Shown here one piece after another: positions 1 to 9,070 of a DNA stretch of 64,000 nt. Positions within the stretch are counted from its first letter, which is position 1, and each line of letters begins with the position of its first letter. Origin of the DNA: Nemorincola caseinilytica. GTDB lineage: Bacteria; Bacteroidota; Bacteroidia; Chitinophagales; Chitinophagaceae. The notes under the pieces are model-generated. The model had not been told where the DNA came from, did no database searches, and saw only the letters and a list, made by a program, of their open reading frames with translations. Location of the stretch: positions 310,001-374,000 of the forward strand of contig NZ_BAABFA010000024.1 in assembly GCF_039540515.1 (NCBI RefSeq). Direction: 5' to 3'. The position numbers were made by a program, and so were the translations under genes.

Positions 1-42
1 TTGTAATATGAACATAACGCAGAAAAACGAAATTTATTTCCG

Positions 43-80
43 CATCCCTCATTCATAATTCATAACTCCTAATTCACCAA
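43..80. repeat. short copy of AATTCC-type low-complexity element
   Basis: This short intergenic run is made of degenerate AATTC/CTAATTC words next to the 3' end of the histidine kinase gene. Read on the minus strand it gives GAATTAGG-like words followed by GGGATG, the same order as the A and B blocks of the larger copies at 13.4, 25.0 and 45.8 kb. It is probably a short or decayed member of that family. Confidence 0.4.
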
Positions 81-1847
81 CCTCATTGCCGCTACCTTTT
101 CCAGCTTATTGCGCAGGTCGTTCAGGCTTACCGGTTTGTACAGGTGGTCATCGAAGCCTGCATCTACTATTCTCTGCTGCTCTGTTACCGATGCGGTAAA
201 GGCCACGGTATATGTCCGTGCTTTTACGGGGTCTTTGTCAGAGCGTATCTTGCTTACGGCCTCATATCCGCCCATCACAGGCATATGCAGGTCTACGAAT
301 ATGGCATCGAAATCGCTGGCTATGAAAGCCTCATATGCTTGCTTGCCATTCTCTACTATCACCGGTTCTATCCCCAGCTTTTGCAGCTGTTTCTTTATTA
401 TCATCCGGTTTATATTGTTATCCTCGGCTATCAGCACCTTTACATGGCCCATGTCTCCGGTACCTTGCGACAAATGAGGTAGTTCCGGCTCCAGACCTGC
501 CGCAGCTATCGTAAGCGGCAGGGTGAAGAAAAAGCGCGACCCCTTGCCGGGTATGCTTTCCAGGTTTATCTTACTATTGAAAAGTAAGAGCGTCTGCTTT
601 ACTATGGCCAGCCCCAGACCCGTGCCGCCATACTGCCTCAGTATATGCGACCCTGCCTGCGAGAAGAGGTCGAATATTGCTTCGTGCTTGTCGGCAGGTA
701 TGCCTACTCCCGTATCTATCACTGAGAACATTACATCCATGCCGCTGGCCGTTCTGCCGGCCAGTTCCAGTTTTATGGTCACACTGCCCCTGTCGGTGAA
801 TTTTATGGCATTGCCCACCAGGTTGTACATCACCTGTGCCAGCCGGGTAGGGTCGCTCACTACCGTCATACCTGTTATGCGCTGGTCTACGTCCATTACC
901 AGGTCCAGCTTGCGGCTGCTGGCTCTTATACGCATCACGTCGGCTATGTCCTTTATCAGTTCCGATAGTACAAAAGGGGCCGAATCCAGTACCAGCTTGT
1001 CCGAATTGAGTTTGTTTACATCCAGTATGTTATTGATGAGCGATAGCAGGTCGTGTGCCGATAGCTGCAATATCCGCAGGTTCTCTTTTTGCCGTTCTTC
1101 CGGCTTGTCCTCTATCAGCAGTTCGGTTATACCCACTACCGAGTTCAGCGGTGTGCGCAGCTCATGCGACATGGTGGACAGGAAGTTGGTGCGCGATGTT
1201 GCCAACTGGTTGGCCACTGCTATAGATGCGGTCAGGTCTTTGTTCAGCTCTTCCTTCTCCCCAAGATTCAAATGAAAAGCCCTGAAGAACAGGTAATGCG
1301 ACACCGCTATGGACACAAAGTTCAGTATCACTATTATCTCGAAACCCGGTGATGCGAGTTCCTGGGCAGTATTGGCCGAATAGATATCAGTGCTTCCCCT
1401 GAATAGCATCAGTATCACCACCGGCAATGTGCTGGTGATGGTATAGATGACCCCCCAGGTGCTGCCAAGCGCAAAGAAGCTGCTCATCAATACCATGAAC
1501 ACGAACTGGATAGTGACCAGGTTGATCTTGTGGGCGAATACGAAAATATTGGTCCACACTATGGCCACGCCCAGCAATATCATCACATGGGTGATGACCT
1601 TCAGGTGAGCCGGCCTGTACAGCAGCCATTTCACAAGCCCTACATACAGACACAGCGCCACTACGGCCCGCGATACCTGCATCGTTTGTCCGAAACCTAT
1701 GCCCATGCCCACCACTATGGCGGCTTTTGCCACAGAGAACATGAGTATGGTATAAAGGATAGGTATACGCACGCGGATAAAACTATCCGGCTCTGCGTGT
1801 TCGGCTTTTTTCAGCGACCAGTTGAAGAAGGGTAATGGGTTGTTCAT
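69..1847 (-). CDS. membrane hybrid sensor histidine kinase with C-terminal receiver
   Basis: This 592-residue protein is predicted to sense a signal at the membrane and relay phosphate internally. Residues about 30-195 hold five to six hydrophobic segments with no large periplasmic sensor domain. A HisKA domain follows, with the phospho-accepting His near residue 228 in SHELRTPLNS. The HATPase domain shows the N box (NLVGNAIKFT), DTGVGIP and GGTGLGLAI. The C-terminal receiver (from about 470) has the acidic pair AEDN, the phospho-Asp near 519 in FVDLHMP and the conserved Lys in YKPVS. Hybrid kinases of this kind usually pass phosphate to an HPt protein or act through the attached receiver; no HPt or output gene is adjacent. 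The signal is unknown. It is divergent from the sdh operon. Confidence 0.93.
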   Translation of the reverse strand: MNNPLPFFNWSLKKAEHAEPDSFIRVRIPILYTILMFSVAKAAIVVGMGIGFGQTMQVSRAVVALCLYVGLVKWLLYRPAHLKVITHVMILLGVAIVWTNIFVFAHKINLVTIQFVFMVLMSSFFALGSTWGVIYTITSTLPVVILMLFRGSTDIYSANTAQELASPGFEIIVILNFVSIAVSHYLFFRAFHLNLGEKEELNKDLTASIAVANQLATSRTNFLSTMSHELRTPLNSVVGITELLIEDKPEERQKENLRILQLSAHDLLSLINNILDVNKLNSDKLVLDSAPFVLSELIKDIADVMRIRASSRKLDLVMDVDQRITGMTVVSDPTRLAQVMYNLVGNAIKFTDRGSVTIKLELAGRTASGMDVMFSVIDTGVGIPADKHEAIFDLFSQAGSHILRQYGGTGLGLAIVKQTLLLFNSKINLESIPGKGSRFFFTLPLTIAAAGLEPELPHLSQGTGDMGHVKVLIAEDNNINRMIIKKQLQKLGIEPVIVENGKQAYEAFIASDFDAIFVDLHMPVMGGYEAVSKIRSDKDPVKARTYTVAFTASVTEQQRIVDAGFDDHLYKPVSLNDLRNKLEKVAAMRLVN

Positions 1848-2005
1848 GCTGTGTTACACGGGCATAAATATACCATTCTAATTTTATAAAATGTTGATCG
1901 CCCTTATGTAGTACGAACTACGCACATGTGTGTGCCTGCTTTTTGCCATGTACTGCTTCGTGGCTTCTTATCACTTGCCATTGTGCAGGTTGTAGCGTGT
2001 TTTTA

Positions 2006-2036
2006 TTGGCTTTTAAATATCCGCGTATTATCTTTG
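2006..2036 (+). promoter_or_regulatory. sdhC promoter (TTG -33 / TATCTTTG -7)
   Basis: TATCTTTG at 2029-2036 matches the Bacteroidetes -7 consensus TAnnTTTG, with TTG at 2006-2008 (20-nt gap) as the -33 element. The predicted start site is near 2043, leaving about 35 nt of leader before the sdhC ATG at 2079. Confidence 0.65.
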
Positions 2037-2078
2037 TGACATACATTCTCACATATAATAAAAATTCATCCGGATAAA

Positions 2079-2765
2079 ATGAACTGGAAAAATTATTTCA
2101 GCACATCTATTGGTAAAAAACTCCTTGTTGGCGGTACCGGTCTCTTTCTCATTTCCTTCCTTGTGATACATTGCTATGTCAATGCTATGATACTGTGGAA
2201 CGATAATGGCAAGCACTTTACCGAGGCAGCCGCCTTTATGGGAGGCAATGTAGCCGTAAGGATACTGGAGATAGGCCTTTTCGCAGGTCTCATACTGCAC
2301 ATTGTGCAGGGCCTCATGCTGTGGAGCCAGAACTCAAAGCGCCGCCCCGTGCGCTACGAGGTAAGCGCCGGCAGCAAGACCAGCCGCTGGTACAGCCGCT
2401 CTATGGGTCTGCTGGGTACGCTCATCCTATTGTTCCTTATCCTGCACCTTTATCATTTCTGGGCGCCCAACCGTTATGGTCAGGCCTTCGACCCTGCATG
2501 GCGCGAAGAGGACCTTTATGAGAAAATGGCGCTCGTTTTCAGCGAAACATGGGTGGTCGTTATATACATACTTGGTTGCTTCTCCCTGGCATGGCACCTT
2601 ATGCATGGCTTCTTCAGCGGCTTCCAGACATTCGGCCTCACTACGCACAAGTACAAAGGCATGATACGCTCTATAGGCGTTGCTTTCTCTATACTCATAC
2701 CGCTGCTGTTCGCCATCATGCCTATATACATGCATATGGTAGGCAATAGCGTACCTCACCAGTAA
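2079..2765 (+). CDS. sdhC: succinate dehydrogenase/fumarate reductase cytochrome b subunit
   Basis: This is the 228-residue membrane anchor of complex II, which binds heme b and passes electrons between the iron-sulfur subunit and menaquinone. It has five hydrophobic segments and several membrane His residues (for example VIHCY, LHIVQG, LHLYHFW, LAWHLMHG), as in the single-polypeptide di-heme type typical of Bacteroidota. It opens the sdhCAB cluster, with its own promoter about 43 nt upstream; sdhA starts 50 nt after its stop. The start MNWKNYFSTSIGKK is typical of the family. Whether the complex runs mainly as succinate dehydrogenase or fumarate reductase cannot be read from the sequence. 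Confidence 0.93.
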   Translation: MNWKNYFSTSIGKKLLVGGTGLFLISFLVIHCYVNAMILWNDNGKHFTEAAAFMGGNVAVRILEIGLFAGLILHIVQGLMLWSQNSKRRPVRYEVSAGSKTSRWYSRSMGLLGTLILLFLILHLYHFWAPNRYGQAFDPAWREEDLYEKMALVFSETWVVVIYILGCFSLAWHLMHGFFSGFQTFGLTTHKYKGMIRSIGVAFSILIPLLFAIMPIYMHMVGNSVPHQ

Positions 2766-2767
2766 TA

Positions 2768-2812
2768 GACCCCACGATCCATAATTTATAATTCAGAATT
2801 CCTAATTCAATA
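2768..2812. repeat. short AATTC-rich low-complexity element between sdhC and sdhA
   Basis: The 50-nt gap between sdhC and sdhA is largely AATTTATAATTCAGAATTC-type words. On the minus strand it reads GAATTAGGAATTC and then a GGATCG-like block, resembling the first two blocks of the larger mosaic elements. Confidence 0.4.
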
Positions 2813-2815
2813 TTC

Positions 2816-4792
2816 ATGGCACTTAATGCTAAGATACCGGCAGGCGAACTGGCCCAGAAGTGGGAGAAATACAAATCTACCTGCAAGCTGGTGAACCCTG
2901 CCAACAAAAGGCAGCTGGAGATAATAGTTGTAGGTACCGGTCTTGCCGGCGCATCTGCTGCTGCATCACTCGGCGAAATGGGCTATAAGGTAAAGACCTT
3001 CTGCTTCCAGGATAGTCCGCGCCGTGCGCACTCCATAGCAGCACAGGGTGGTATAAATGCCGCCAAGAACTACCAGAACGATGGCGATAGCACTTACCGT
3101 CTTTTCTACGATACCATCAAAGGTGGCGACTACCGTGCGCGCGAGGGCAATGTGCATCGCCTGGCCGAGGTGAGCGCCAACATCATAGACCAGTGCGTGG
3201 CTCAGGGTGTGCCCTTCGCCCGCGAATATGGCGGTCTCCTCAGCAACCGTTCTTTCGGTGGTACACAGGTACAGCGTACATTCTATGCTGCGGGGCAGAC
3301 AGGCCAGCAGCTGCTTATAGGCGCCTACCAGGCACTGGAGCGCCAGGTGGCCCTCGGCACAGTGACCCAGTACTCGCGCCACGAGATGCTGGATGTGGTG
3401 ATCATAGACGGCAAGGCACGCGGCATCATAGCCCGCAACCTCGTTACCGGCGAGCTGGAACGCCACTTCGGCCATGCGGTGCTGCTTTGCACCGGTGGTT
3501 ATGGCAACGTTTTCTACCTCTCTACCAATGCCATGGGCAGCAACGTTACCGCTGCATGGAAGGCACACCGCAAAGGAGCCTTCTTCGGTAACCCATGCTT
3601 TACGCAGATACACCCCACATGCATACCTGTTAGCGGCGACCACCAGTCAAAGCTCACCCTCATGTCAGAGTCGCTGCGCAATGATGGCCGCATATGGGTG
3701 CCCAAGAAACAGGGCGACAACCGCAAGCCTACCGATATAGCCGAGGAAGAAAGGGATTACTACCTGGAACGCAGGTACCCTGCCTTTGGTAACCTGGTAC
3801 CGCGCGATGTGGCCAGCCGTGCCGCCAAAGAGCGTTGCGATGCCGGCTATGGTGTGGGGTCGTCCAAGATGGCCGTATACCTCGATTTCGCATCGGCCAT
3901 AGAGCGCTACGGCAAGGTAGAGGCCAACAAGCAAGGCAAGGCCAATGCCGACAAGGCCACCATCATTGCCCTGGGTAAAGATGTGGTGAAAGAAAAATAT
4001 GGCAACCTCTTCGATATGTACGCCAAGATAACCGGCGAGAACCCATACGAGGTGCCTATGCGTATATACCCTGCGGTACACTACACTATGGGTGGCCTGT
4101 GGGTAGACTATGAGCTCATGACCTCTGTGCCCAACCTATATGCCCTCGGTGAGGCCAATTTCTCCGATCACGGTGCTAACCGCCTCGGCGCCTCTGCCCT
4201 CATGCAGGGTCTGGCCGATGGTTACTTCGTTATACCATACACACTCGGCAACAACCTTGCCGATGACATACGCACCAAGGCCATACCTACCGATCACCCC
4301 GCATTCGTGGCGGCAGAGAAGGAAGTGGCCGACCGCATCAACCGCCTTATGGGCATCAAAGGCAAGGAGAGTGTGGAGAGCTTCCACAAGCGCCTTGGCA
4401 AGATAATGTGGGACAAATGCGGTATGGGCCGCAACGCAGCAGGTCTGCGCCAGGCCATAGAAGAGATACAGGCACTGCGCAAGGAGTTCTGGAGCAATGT
4501 GCGCATACCCGGCGAGATCAACGAGTTCAACCCCGAGCTGGATAAGGCCAACCGTGTTGCCGACTTCCTGGAGCTGGGCGAGCTGATGTGCAAGGATGCC
4601 CTGGACCGCAACGAAAGCTGCGGTGGCCACTTCCGCGAGGAATCGCAGACCGAGGATGGCGAGGCGCTGCGTGATGATGAAAAGTACATGTACGTTGCCG
4701 CATGGGAGTACAAGGGCGAAAGCCAGTACGAACTGCACAAGGAAGACCTCATTTACGATGTGGTACACCCAAGCGCGCGTAGCTATAAATAA
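2816..4792 (+). CDS. sdhA: succinate dehydrogenase/fumarate reductase flavoprotein subunit
   Basis: This 658-residue catalytic subunit carries covalently bound FAD and interconverts succinate and fumarate. The N-terminal dinucleotide fold reads VVGTGLAGASAAASLGEMG (about residues 39-57). The FAD-linking His lies in RRAHSIAAQGGINAAK, the substrate-site segment is HPTCIPVSG, and the C-terminal FAD/substrate signature is GEANFSDHGANRLGASAL. The length and the YQNDGDSTYRLFYDT insertion fit the Bacteroidetes/B. subtilis-like type. Its stop overlaps the next start by one base (TAATG), so the downstream unknown gene is translationally coupled to it. Confidence 0.96.
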   Translation: MALNAKIPAGELAQKWEKYKSTCKLVNPANKRQLEIIVVGTGLAGASAAASLGEMGYKVKTFCFQDSPRRAHSIAAQGGINAAKNYQNDGDSTYRLFYDTIKGGDYRAREGNVHRLAEVSANIIDQCVAQGVPFAREYGGLLSNRSFGGTQVQRTFYAAGQTGQQLLIGAYQALERQVALGTVTQYSRHEMLDVVIIDGKARGIIARNLVTGELERHFGHAVLLCTGGYGNVFYLSTNAMGSNVTAAWKAHRKGAFFGNPCFTQIHPTCIPVSGDHQSKLTLMSESLRNDGRIWVPKKQGDNRKPTDIAEEERDYYLERRYPAFGNLVPRDVASRAAKERCDAGYGVGSSKMAVYLDFASAIERYGKVEANKQGKANADKATIIALGKDVVKEKYGNLFDMYAKITGENPYEVPMRIYPAVHYTMGGLWVDYELMTSVPNLYALGEANFSDHGANRLGASALMQGLADGYFVIPYTLGNNLADDIRTKAIPTDHPAFVAAEKEVADRINRLMGIKGKESVESFHKRLGKIMWDKCGMGRNAAGLRQAIEEIQALRKEFWSNVRIPGEINEFNPELDKANRVADFLELGELMCKDALDRNESCGGHFREESQTEDGEALRDDEKYMYVAAWEYKGESQYELHKEDLIYDVVHPSARSYK

Positions 4793-5469
4793 TGAACAAG
4801 TGGCTGCTCATATCAGTGTTCTGCTTTGGTAGTACTGTATGTGCGGCCCAGGATGAGCAAGTTCTTTCACATATACCGGCCATCGGTAGCGCCATAAAGG
4901 CTTTTATACCTAAAGGATACGATAGTGTATATAGTGCTCGTGGCGATATGAATAAGGACGGGCTGGAAGACGTGGCCATAGTACTGGCCAAGACCGTACA
5001 GGAGCCGGGAGACGAAAACGTGAACGACGACCCGGCGAAGGATGCAGATGAAGGGTACAGGTATCTGGTAGTACTGCTGAGGACCGCCAACGGATGGAAA
5101 CTCGGTGGCAAAAGCGCTACAGCGGTATACTGTCGTACCTGTGGTGGCGTTTTCGGCGACCCGTTCGAGAGCATCACTATCAAAAAGGGAGTGATGGTGA
5201 TAGAACACTATGGTGGTTCGCACACACGGTGGGCTGTTACCACCAGGTTCCAGTACAGGGGCGATGCGTTCTACCTGATAGGCAGAACGGATGCCAATAT
5301 GGAGTCGACATGGGATTGCGATGAGCAACCCATAGAACTGACAGACACGAACCTGCTTACCGGCGAACGGTACAGGAAAACGGTGACCCGGGAGTGCAAG
5401 CATGTGCTGGACAAAAAAGACAGGGTACCGAAGAGTCCGTTAGTAAGACTTGAGGATGTGAAAGAGTGA
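4792..5469 (+). CDS. secreted protein of unknown function inside the sdh operon
   Basis: I do not recognise a named family for this 225-residue protein. It has an N-terminal signal peptide (about residues 1-19, cut near VCAAQD). It also has a calcium-loop-like segment GDMNKDGLEDVAIVL, similar to FG-GAP/VCBS or 'DUF/EF-hand-like' loops in exported Bacteroidota proteins, and four Cys (YCRTCGG, WDCDEQ, ECKH) that could form disulfides or a metal site. Its ATG overlaps the sdhA stop by one base and sdhB follows 64 nt after its stop, so it is probably co-transcribed with complex II. A role in the complex is not implied by any motif. Confidence 0.75.
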   Translation: MNKWLLISVFCFGSTVCAAQDEQVLSHIPAIGSAIKAFIPKGYDSVYSARGDMNKDGLEDVAIVLAKTVQEPGDENVNDDPAKDADEGYRYLVVLLRTANGWKLGGKSATAVYCRTCGGVFGDPFESITIKKGVMVIEHYGGSHTRWAVTTRFQYRGDAFYLIGRTDANMESTWDCDEQPIELTDTNLLTGERYRKTVTRECKHVLDKKDRVPKSPLVRLEDVKE

Positions 5470-5533
5470 CGACAGTTGAAAATGAATTGAGTAAAGAAAT
5501 AATAATATATCTCTACGATAAAGAAGTATACTT

Positions 5534-6304
5534 ATGCAGCATTATAACATGAACCTCAACCTCAAAGTATGGAGGCAGAGGAATAACAAGGTAAAAGGCC
5601 ATTTCGAAACATTCCATGTAAAGGGGATATCTTCCGAGATGTCTTTCCTCGAAATGTTCGATGTACTGAACGAGCAGCTCGTTGCAGAAGGCAAAGACCC
5701 CATAGCTTTCGATCATGACTGCCGCGAGGGCATATGCGGTATGTGCAGCATGTACATCAATGGCCGTGCGCATGGCCCATGGCACGAGACCACTACCTGC
5801 CAGCTGCATATGCGCGAGTACAGGGATGGCGATACCATAGTGGTAGAGCCTTGGCGTGCCGATTCGTTCCCCGTTATCCGCGACCTGGTGGTAGACCGTT
5901 CGGCCTTCGACCGCATCATAGCGGCCGGTGGCTATATATCTGTGAATACAGGTAATGCTGTAGATGCCAACTCACTGCCCATAGAGAAGCAGAAGGCCGA
6001 TGAGGCTTTTGCTGCTGCTACCTGCATAGGTTGTGGTGCCTGTGTGGCCGCCTGCCCCAATACATCGGCCATGCTCTTCGTATCGGCCAAGGTGTCGCAC
6101 CTGGCGCTGCTGCCGCAGGGCGATCCCGAGCGCAAGGTACGCGCTGTGAACATGGTACAGCAGATGGATACCGAAGGCTTCGGTAGCTGCACCAATATAG
6201 GCGCCTGCGAGGCAGAATGTCCCAAGGGCATATCGCTAGAGAACATAGCCCGCCTCAACAGGGAATATGTAAGTGCGGTATTCTCTGGCAGCAAGCAAGG
6301 ATAA
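5534..6304 (+). CDS. sdhB: succinate dehydrogenase/fumarate reductase iron-sulfur subunit
   Basis: This 256-residue electron-transfer subunit links the flavoprotein to the cytochrome b anchor. The N-terminal ferredoxin-like domain has the [2Fe-2S] ligands CREGICGMC plus a later Cys in TTTCQLHM. The C-terminal domain has CIGCGACVAACPN and CTNIGACEAECPKGI, which provide the ligands of the [4Fe-4S] and third cluster. An alternative in-frame Met lies five codons in (MNLNLKVWRQ), which better matches the usual N-terminus, so the start could be 5549. It is the last gene of the cluster and is followed by a strong terminator. Confidence 0.95.
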   Translation: MQHYNMNLNLKVWRQRNNKVKGHFETFHVKGISSEMSFLEMFDVLNEQLVAEGKDPIAFDHDCREGICGMCSMYINGRAHGPWHETTTCQLHMREYRDGDTIVVEPWRADSFPVIRDLVVDRSAFDRIIAAGGYISVNTGNAVDANSLPIEKQKADEAFAAATCIGCGACVAACPNTSAMLFVSAKVSHLALLPQGDPERKVRAVNMVQQMDTEGFGSCTNIGACEAECPKGISLENIARLNREYVSAVFSGSKQG

Positions 6305-6326
6305 AATTGCTCCTATATATAACTTC

Positions 6327-6360
6327 AAAGGGTCGGATGGTGATGCCATCCGACCCTTTT
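6327..6360 (+). terminator. intrinsic terminator after sdhB
   Basis: A perfect 14-bp stem (AAAGGGTCGGATGG at 6327-6340 with CCATCCGACCCTTT at 6346-6359) closes a 5-nt loop and ends in a T run. It lies 23 nt after the sdhB stop. Confidence 0.9.
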
Positions 6361-6422
6361 ATATTTACAGGTATTGCTATGTTCTCATATCAATTGAACA
6401 CCTAAATGATGCATTTGTTCAG

Positions 6423-6459
6423 CCCCTCCCAAGCCTCCCCATTGGGGAGGTGATGAACT
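6423..6459. repeat. GC-rich hairpin repeat (CCCCTCCC...GGGGAGG family), copy 1
   Basis: This element reads CCCCTCCCAAGCCTCCCC, ATT, GGGGAGGTGATGAAC. The core hairpin CCTCCCC/GGGGAGG is at 6434-6450. Close relatives lie at 42295 and 45672, and a more distant, interrupted one at 15124. All are intergenic. Confidence 0.7.
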
Positions 6460-6512
6460 GTGGAATGTTGAGAAGATATTTTGCATGCTAGATATAGATG
6501 TAGAAAATGGTA

Positions 6513-8303
6513 TTACTCGCTGAACTGTATGGCCTGCATATCCAGCACATGTATCTCTACACCCGTGCCCGCGTTCCAGAACCGTACATGCACACTGTCA
6601 AATGGCTTTCGGGGCAGGTCCATGTCCAGCGCTATGGTGCGGGTCTCCTGGCGGTTCAGCACCCTGTACACTCTCAGCAGGTTCTGTTTCACTACAGCGT
6701 TCTTGTTCTTGCTGTCTGTCAGCTCTGCTATCATCTGGGTCATTTTCCAGGTGTCCCATTCTTTCTCCGTACTGCGGAAGGTAGCCTCTATCCTTAGCCG
6801 GTCGCCCTTACTGCGGTCTATCGCAAATGCATATACAGGGCTTTCCTGGTGGTCTTTATCCAGCCGCAGGTAACGGGTATGTGTGGTGGTGTCTGCTACA
6901 TATGCGCTGCCGGTATCCTGCGCAAAGCTGGCGTGCCATATCACCTTGCTGTTCATGGGCTGTTCTTCGTACAGGTCGGCATTGTCGCGCAGGAAGATAG
7001 TGCCCTCCGGTGCGCTCCAGCGGCCCACCACCCGCCAGAAGTAGCGTTTGGTCATACTTTCGCTATCATACAGCTTGCCGCCATGGTACTGCACTGTAAG
7101 CCATAGATTATAGTAGGTCAGCAGCAGTACCACCGGCCAGAAGATCACTGCCAGCCACCTCCTTTCAATAGCCACCTCTACCGCCGCCGCTATGGGAAAC
7201 ATCAGTACCGGGTAGCTCTGTACCATGGCCCTGCCGCCATACCACCATATGTCCCATGCCGTCACCACATAATAGTTCAGCAGGAAGAAGGCTATGATGG
7301 CCACTTTGTTCTTTCCTCTCATTGCAAAAGGAAGCAGGCCCAGGAAGGCAAATACCATAATGGGGCTGTACACCAGCCAGCCGCTGCGGTAGCTGAGGGT
7401 ATAGTCATATATGTGCGGATGTTTCCACGAGAACTCCTGCCCGCCATAGCTATACACCATCCAGTGCCCCGATGCGTATTTCCAGTATATAAGCTGTATG
7501 GCCACTACAGGTGCGGCGCACGCCACTGCCAGCAGGAAGAGCCTGTACCTGCTCACAAGCAGTGCCATGCGTTCGCGTATGCTCGTTATCGATATTCCCT
7601 CCATGCCCCACAGCAGCGGTATCATGCAGGACAGTATATCTGTAGGGCGGGTAAGCGTGGCCAGGCCCACCAGCAGGCCTATGCGTATGGCGTGTTTTGC
7701 TTTATATTCCCTGTAGAAATGGTGCGTGTTCAGCAGCAGCAGCACATAGAGCGTGAACAGCCAGCAGTGCGACATGCCACAGTCTATGGCCGCATAGTTC
7801 AGATAATTGCTGCCTGCTGCCAGCATCAGCAGGGCTATAGCCACTACCTTATCGTCATAGTACAGGAGCAGCAGCCTGCGCAGGTACCATAGTCCCAGTA
7901 TCGATACCAGTATACCACCTAGTTGTATGGCCAATTGGTAGGGTGGGGAGAAGCCATCAGGCGGGTAGCCCAGTGGCTTTGCCATTATATGTGCCGCAGC
8001 AAAGAATGGCAGGTACATCACCGCCATGCCCGATGAGTACTTCATCACATAGTTGCCGTTCTCCACCTTCATCGCCTGCTGAAAATCCTGGTTGGTGGGG
8101 GCGTACCTGTTCAGTATACTGTCTTTGAACGACTGACCCGTGAGGTCGTTGTATATGAATATGGAGGGCAGGTACCAGTAATACCCCGATACGTCCCACG
8201 ATAGGGTGGCCTCTGTCTTTTCCTGCTTCCATTTGGGGTAATACCAAAAGGATGCTACGAGCATCAGCGCAACAGATACCATATACGCAATGCGTGACAA
8301 CAT
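6513..8303 (-). CDS. polytopic membrane protein, GT-C glycosyltransferase-like
   Basis: This is a 596-residue inner-membrane protein with about ten to twelve hydrophobic segments over residues 1-430 and a C-terminal, probably extracytoplasmic beta-rich domain (about 450-596). An acidic residue in the first loop (SWDVSGYYWYLPS) and the general topology resemble GT-C type dolichyl/polyprenyl-phosphate-sugar glycosyltransferases (PMT/GT39-like), but I see no decisive motif. The start at 8303 (MLSRIAYMVSVAL) is chosen because a longer reading adds 27 charged residues ahead of a good signal anchor and runs into the divergent neighbour. It is divergently arranged with the lipoprotein gene at 8416. 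Confidence 0.7.
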   Translation of the reverse strand: MLSRIAYMVSVALMLVASFWYYPKWKQEKTEATLSWDVSGYYWYLPSIFIYNDLTGQSFKDSILNRYAPTNQDFQQAMKVENGNYVMKYSSGMAVMYLPFFAAAHIMAKPLGYPPDGFSPPYQLAIQLGGILVSILGLWYLRRLLLLYYDDKVVAIALLMLAAGSNYLNYAAIDCGMSHCWLFTLYVLLLLNTHHFYREYKAKHAIRIGLLVGLATLTRPTDILSCMIPLLWGMEGISITSIRERMALLVSRYRLFLLAVACAAPVVAIQLIYWKYASGHWMVYSYGGQEFSWKHPHIYDYTLSYRSGWLVYSPIMVFAFLGLLPFAMRGKNKVAIIAFFLLNYYVVTAWDIWWYGGRAMVQSYPVLMFPIAAAVEVAIERRWLAVIFWPVVLLLTYYNLWLTVQYHGGKLYDSESMTKRYFWRVVGRWSAPEGTIFLRDNADLYEEQPMNSKVIWHASFAQDTGSAYVADTTTHTRYLRLDKDHQESPVYAFAIDRSKGDRLRIEATFRSTEKEWDTWKMTQMIAELTDSKNKNAVVKQNLLRVYRVLNRQETRTIALDMDLPRKPFDSVHVRFWNAGTGVEIHVLDMQAIQFSE

Positions 8304-8415
8304 GGGGACTATTGTAGTGGGGGCCGGGTTGAGAAGGGGCCGGTCCCGGTCTAAAGAAACGGCAACTTTGGCACATTTGCGCATTCCTTCCGTACAAGTT
8401 TATTATTTTTATGCC

Positions 8416-9006
8416 GTGATACCAATATCCCGCCTCTGGGCGCTCCTTGCTGTTCTGTTCCTGTTCCTTTCTGTTTCTGCCTGTAAAGAGGACGAGACAC
8501 CAGAAGGTGTCAACCCTGCCGAGGGTTCCTATTTTTCCATAAGGCAGTATGCGCAGGACCAGTGGAACACCTTCAGGGGCGAGCCCTTCCTCATCCTGAA
8601 GACCGTAAGGGTGAACAAGGGAAAGTACGACAGCAGCTATACCAATTCCGATACGCTGGATTGGGGAGGGATACTGCAGAAGTTCTTCGCCACCGAGATA
8701 AGCGACCCCTCTTTTCTGGGCAAATACAAGTTCACCCAGTTCAACGACGAGCAGGACGATTCGCACAACTATTTTTATGAGGCGCTCGAGGACGACCTGT
8801 ATACTCGCAAGCTGCTCATATCTGTAAGCCAGGAGACCAATGTAGCGCAGGGTATATATATAGAGGCCATAGACAAGGCACCGCTGGAAGAAAGGATGGT
8901 GAAGCTCTACTACAAGCCCATGAAGCGCATTCAGATACAGGAGATAGTGACACCGCTCTTCGGCGAAAAGACACATACCGTCACCGAGTACGAGTTCGAG
9001 CGGTGA
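8416..9006 (+). CDS. lipoprotein of unknown function (GTG start)
   Basis: This is a 196-residue predicted lipoprotein of no family I recognise. The signal segment VIPISRLWALLAVLFLFLSV ends in a lipobox (SVSAC), with the lipidated Cys near residue 23 followed by an acidic linker KEDETPEG. No ATG lies near the signal peptide; GTG at 8416 gives a clean n-region, and upstream Met codons would add about 40 arginine-rich residues. A TATTTTTA box (-7-like, last base off consensus) sits at 8404-8411, only 4 nt before the GTG. uvrC follows 64 nt downstream, so co-transcription is possible. Confidence 0.75.
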   Translation: MIPISRLWALLAVLFLFLSVSACKEDETPEGVNPAEGSYFSIRQYAQDQWNTFRGEPFLILKTVRVNKGKYDSSYTNSDTLDWGGILQKFFATEISDPSFLGKYKFTQFNDEQDDSHNYFYEALEDDLYTRKLLISVSQETNVAQGIYIEAIDKAPLEERMVKLYYKPMKRIQIQEIVTPLFGEKTHTVTEYEFER

Positions 9007-9070
9007 CCGGCGGCCTCGGTGTGTTGGTTTCCTGTAAATAGGCGAATAATAACGAAGGGATAGTGAAGAG

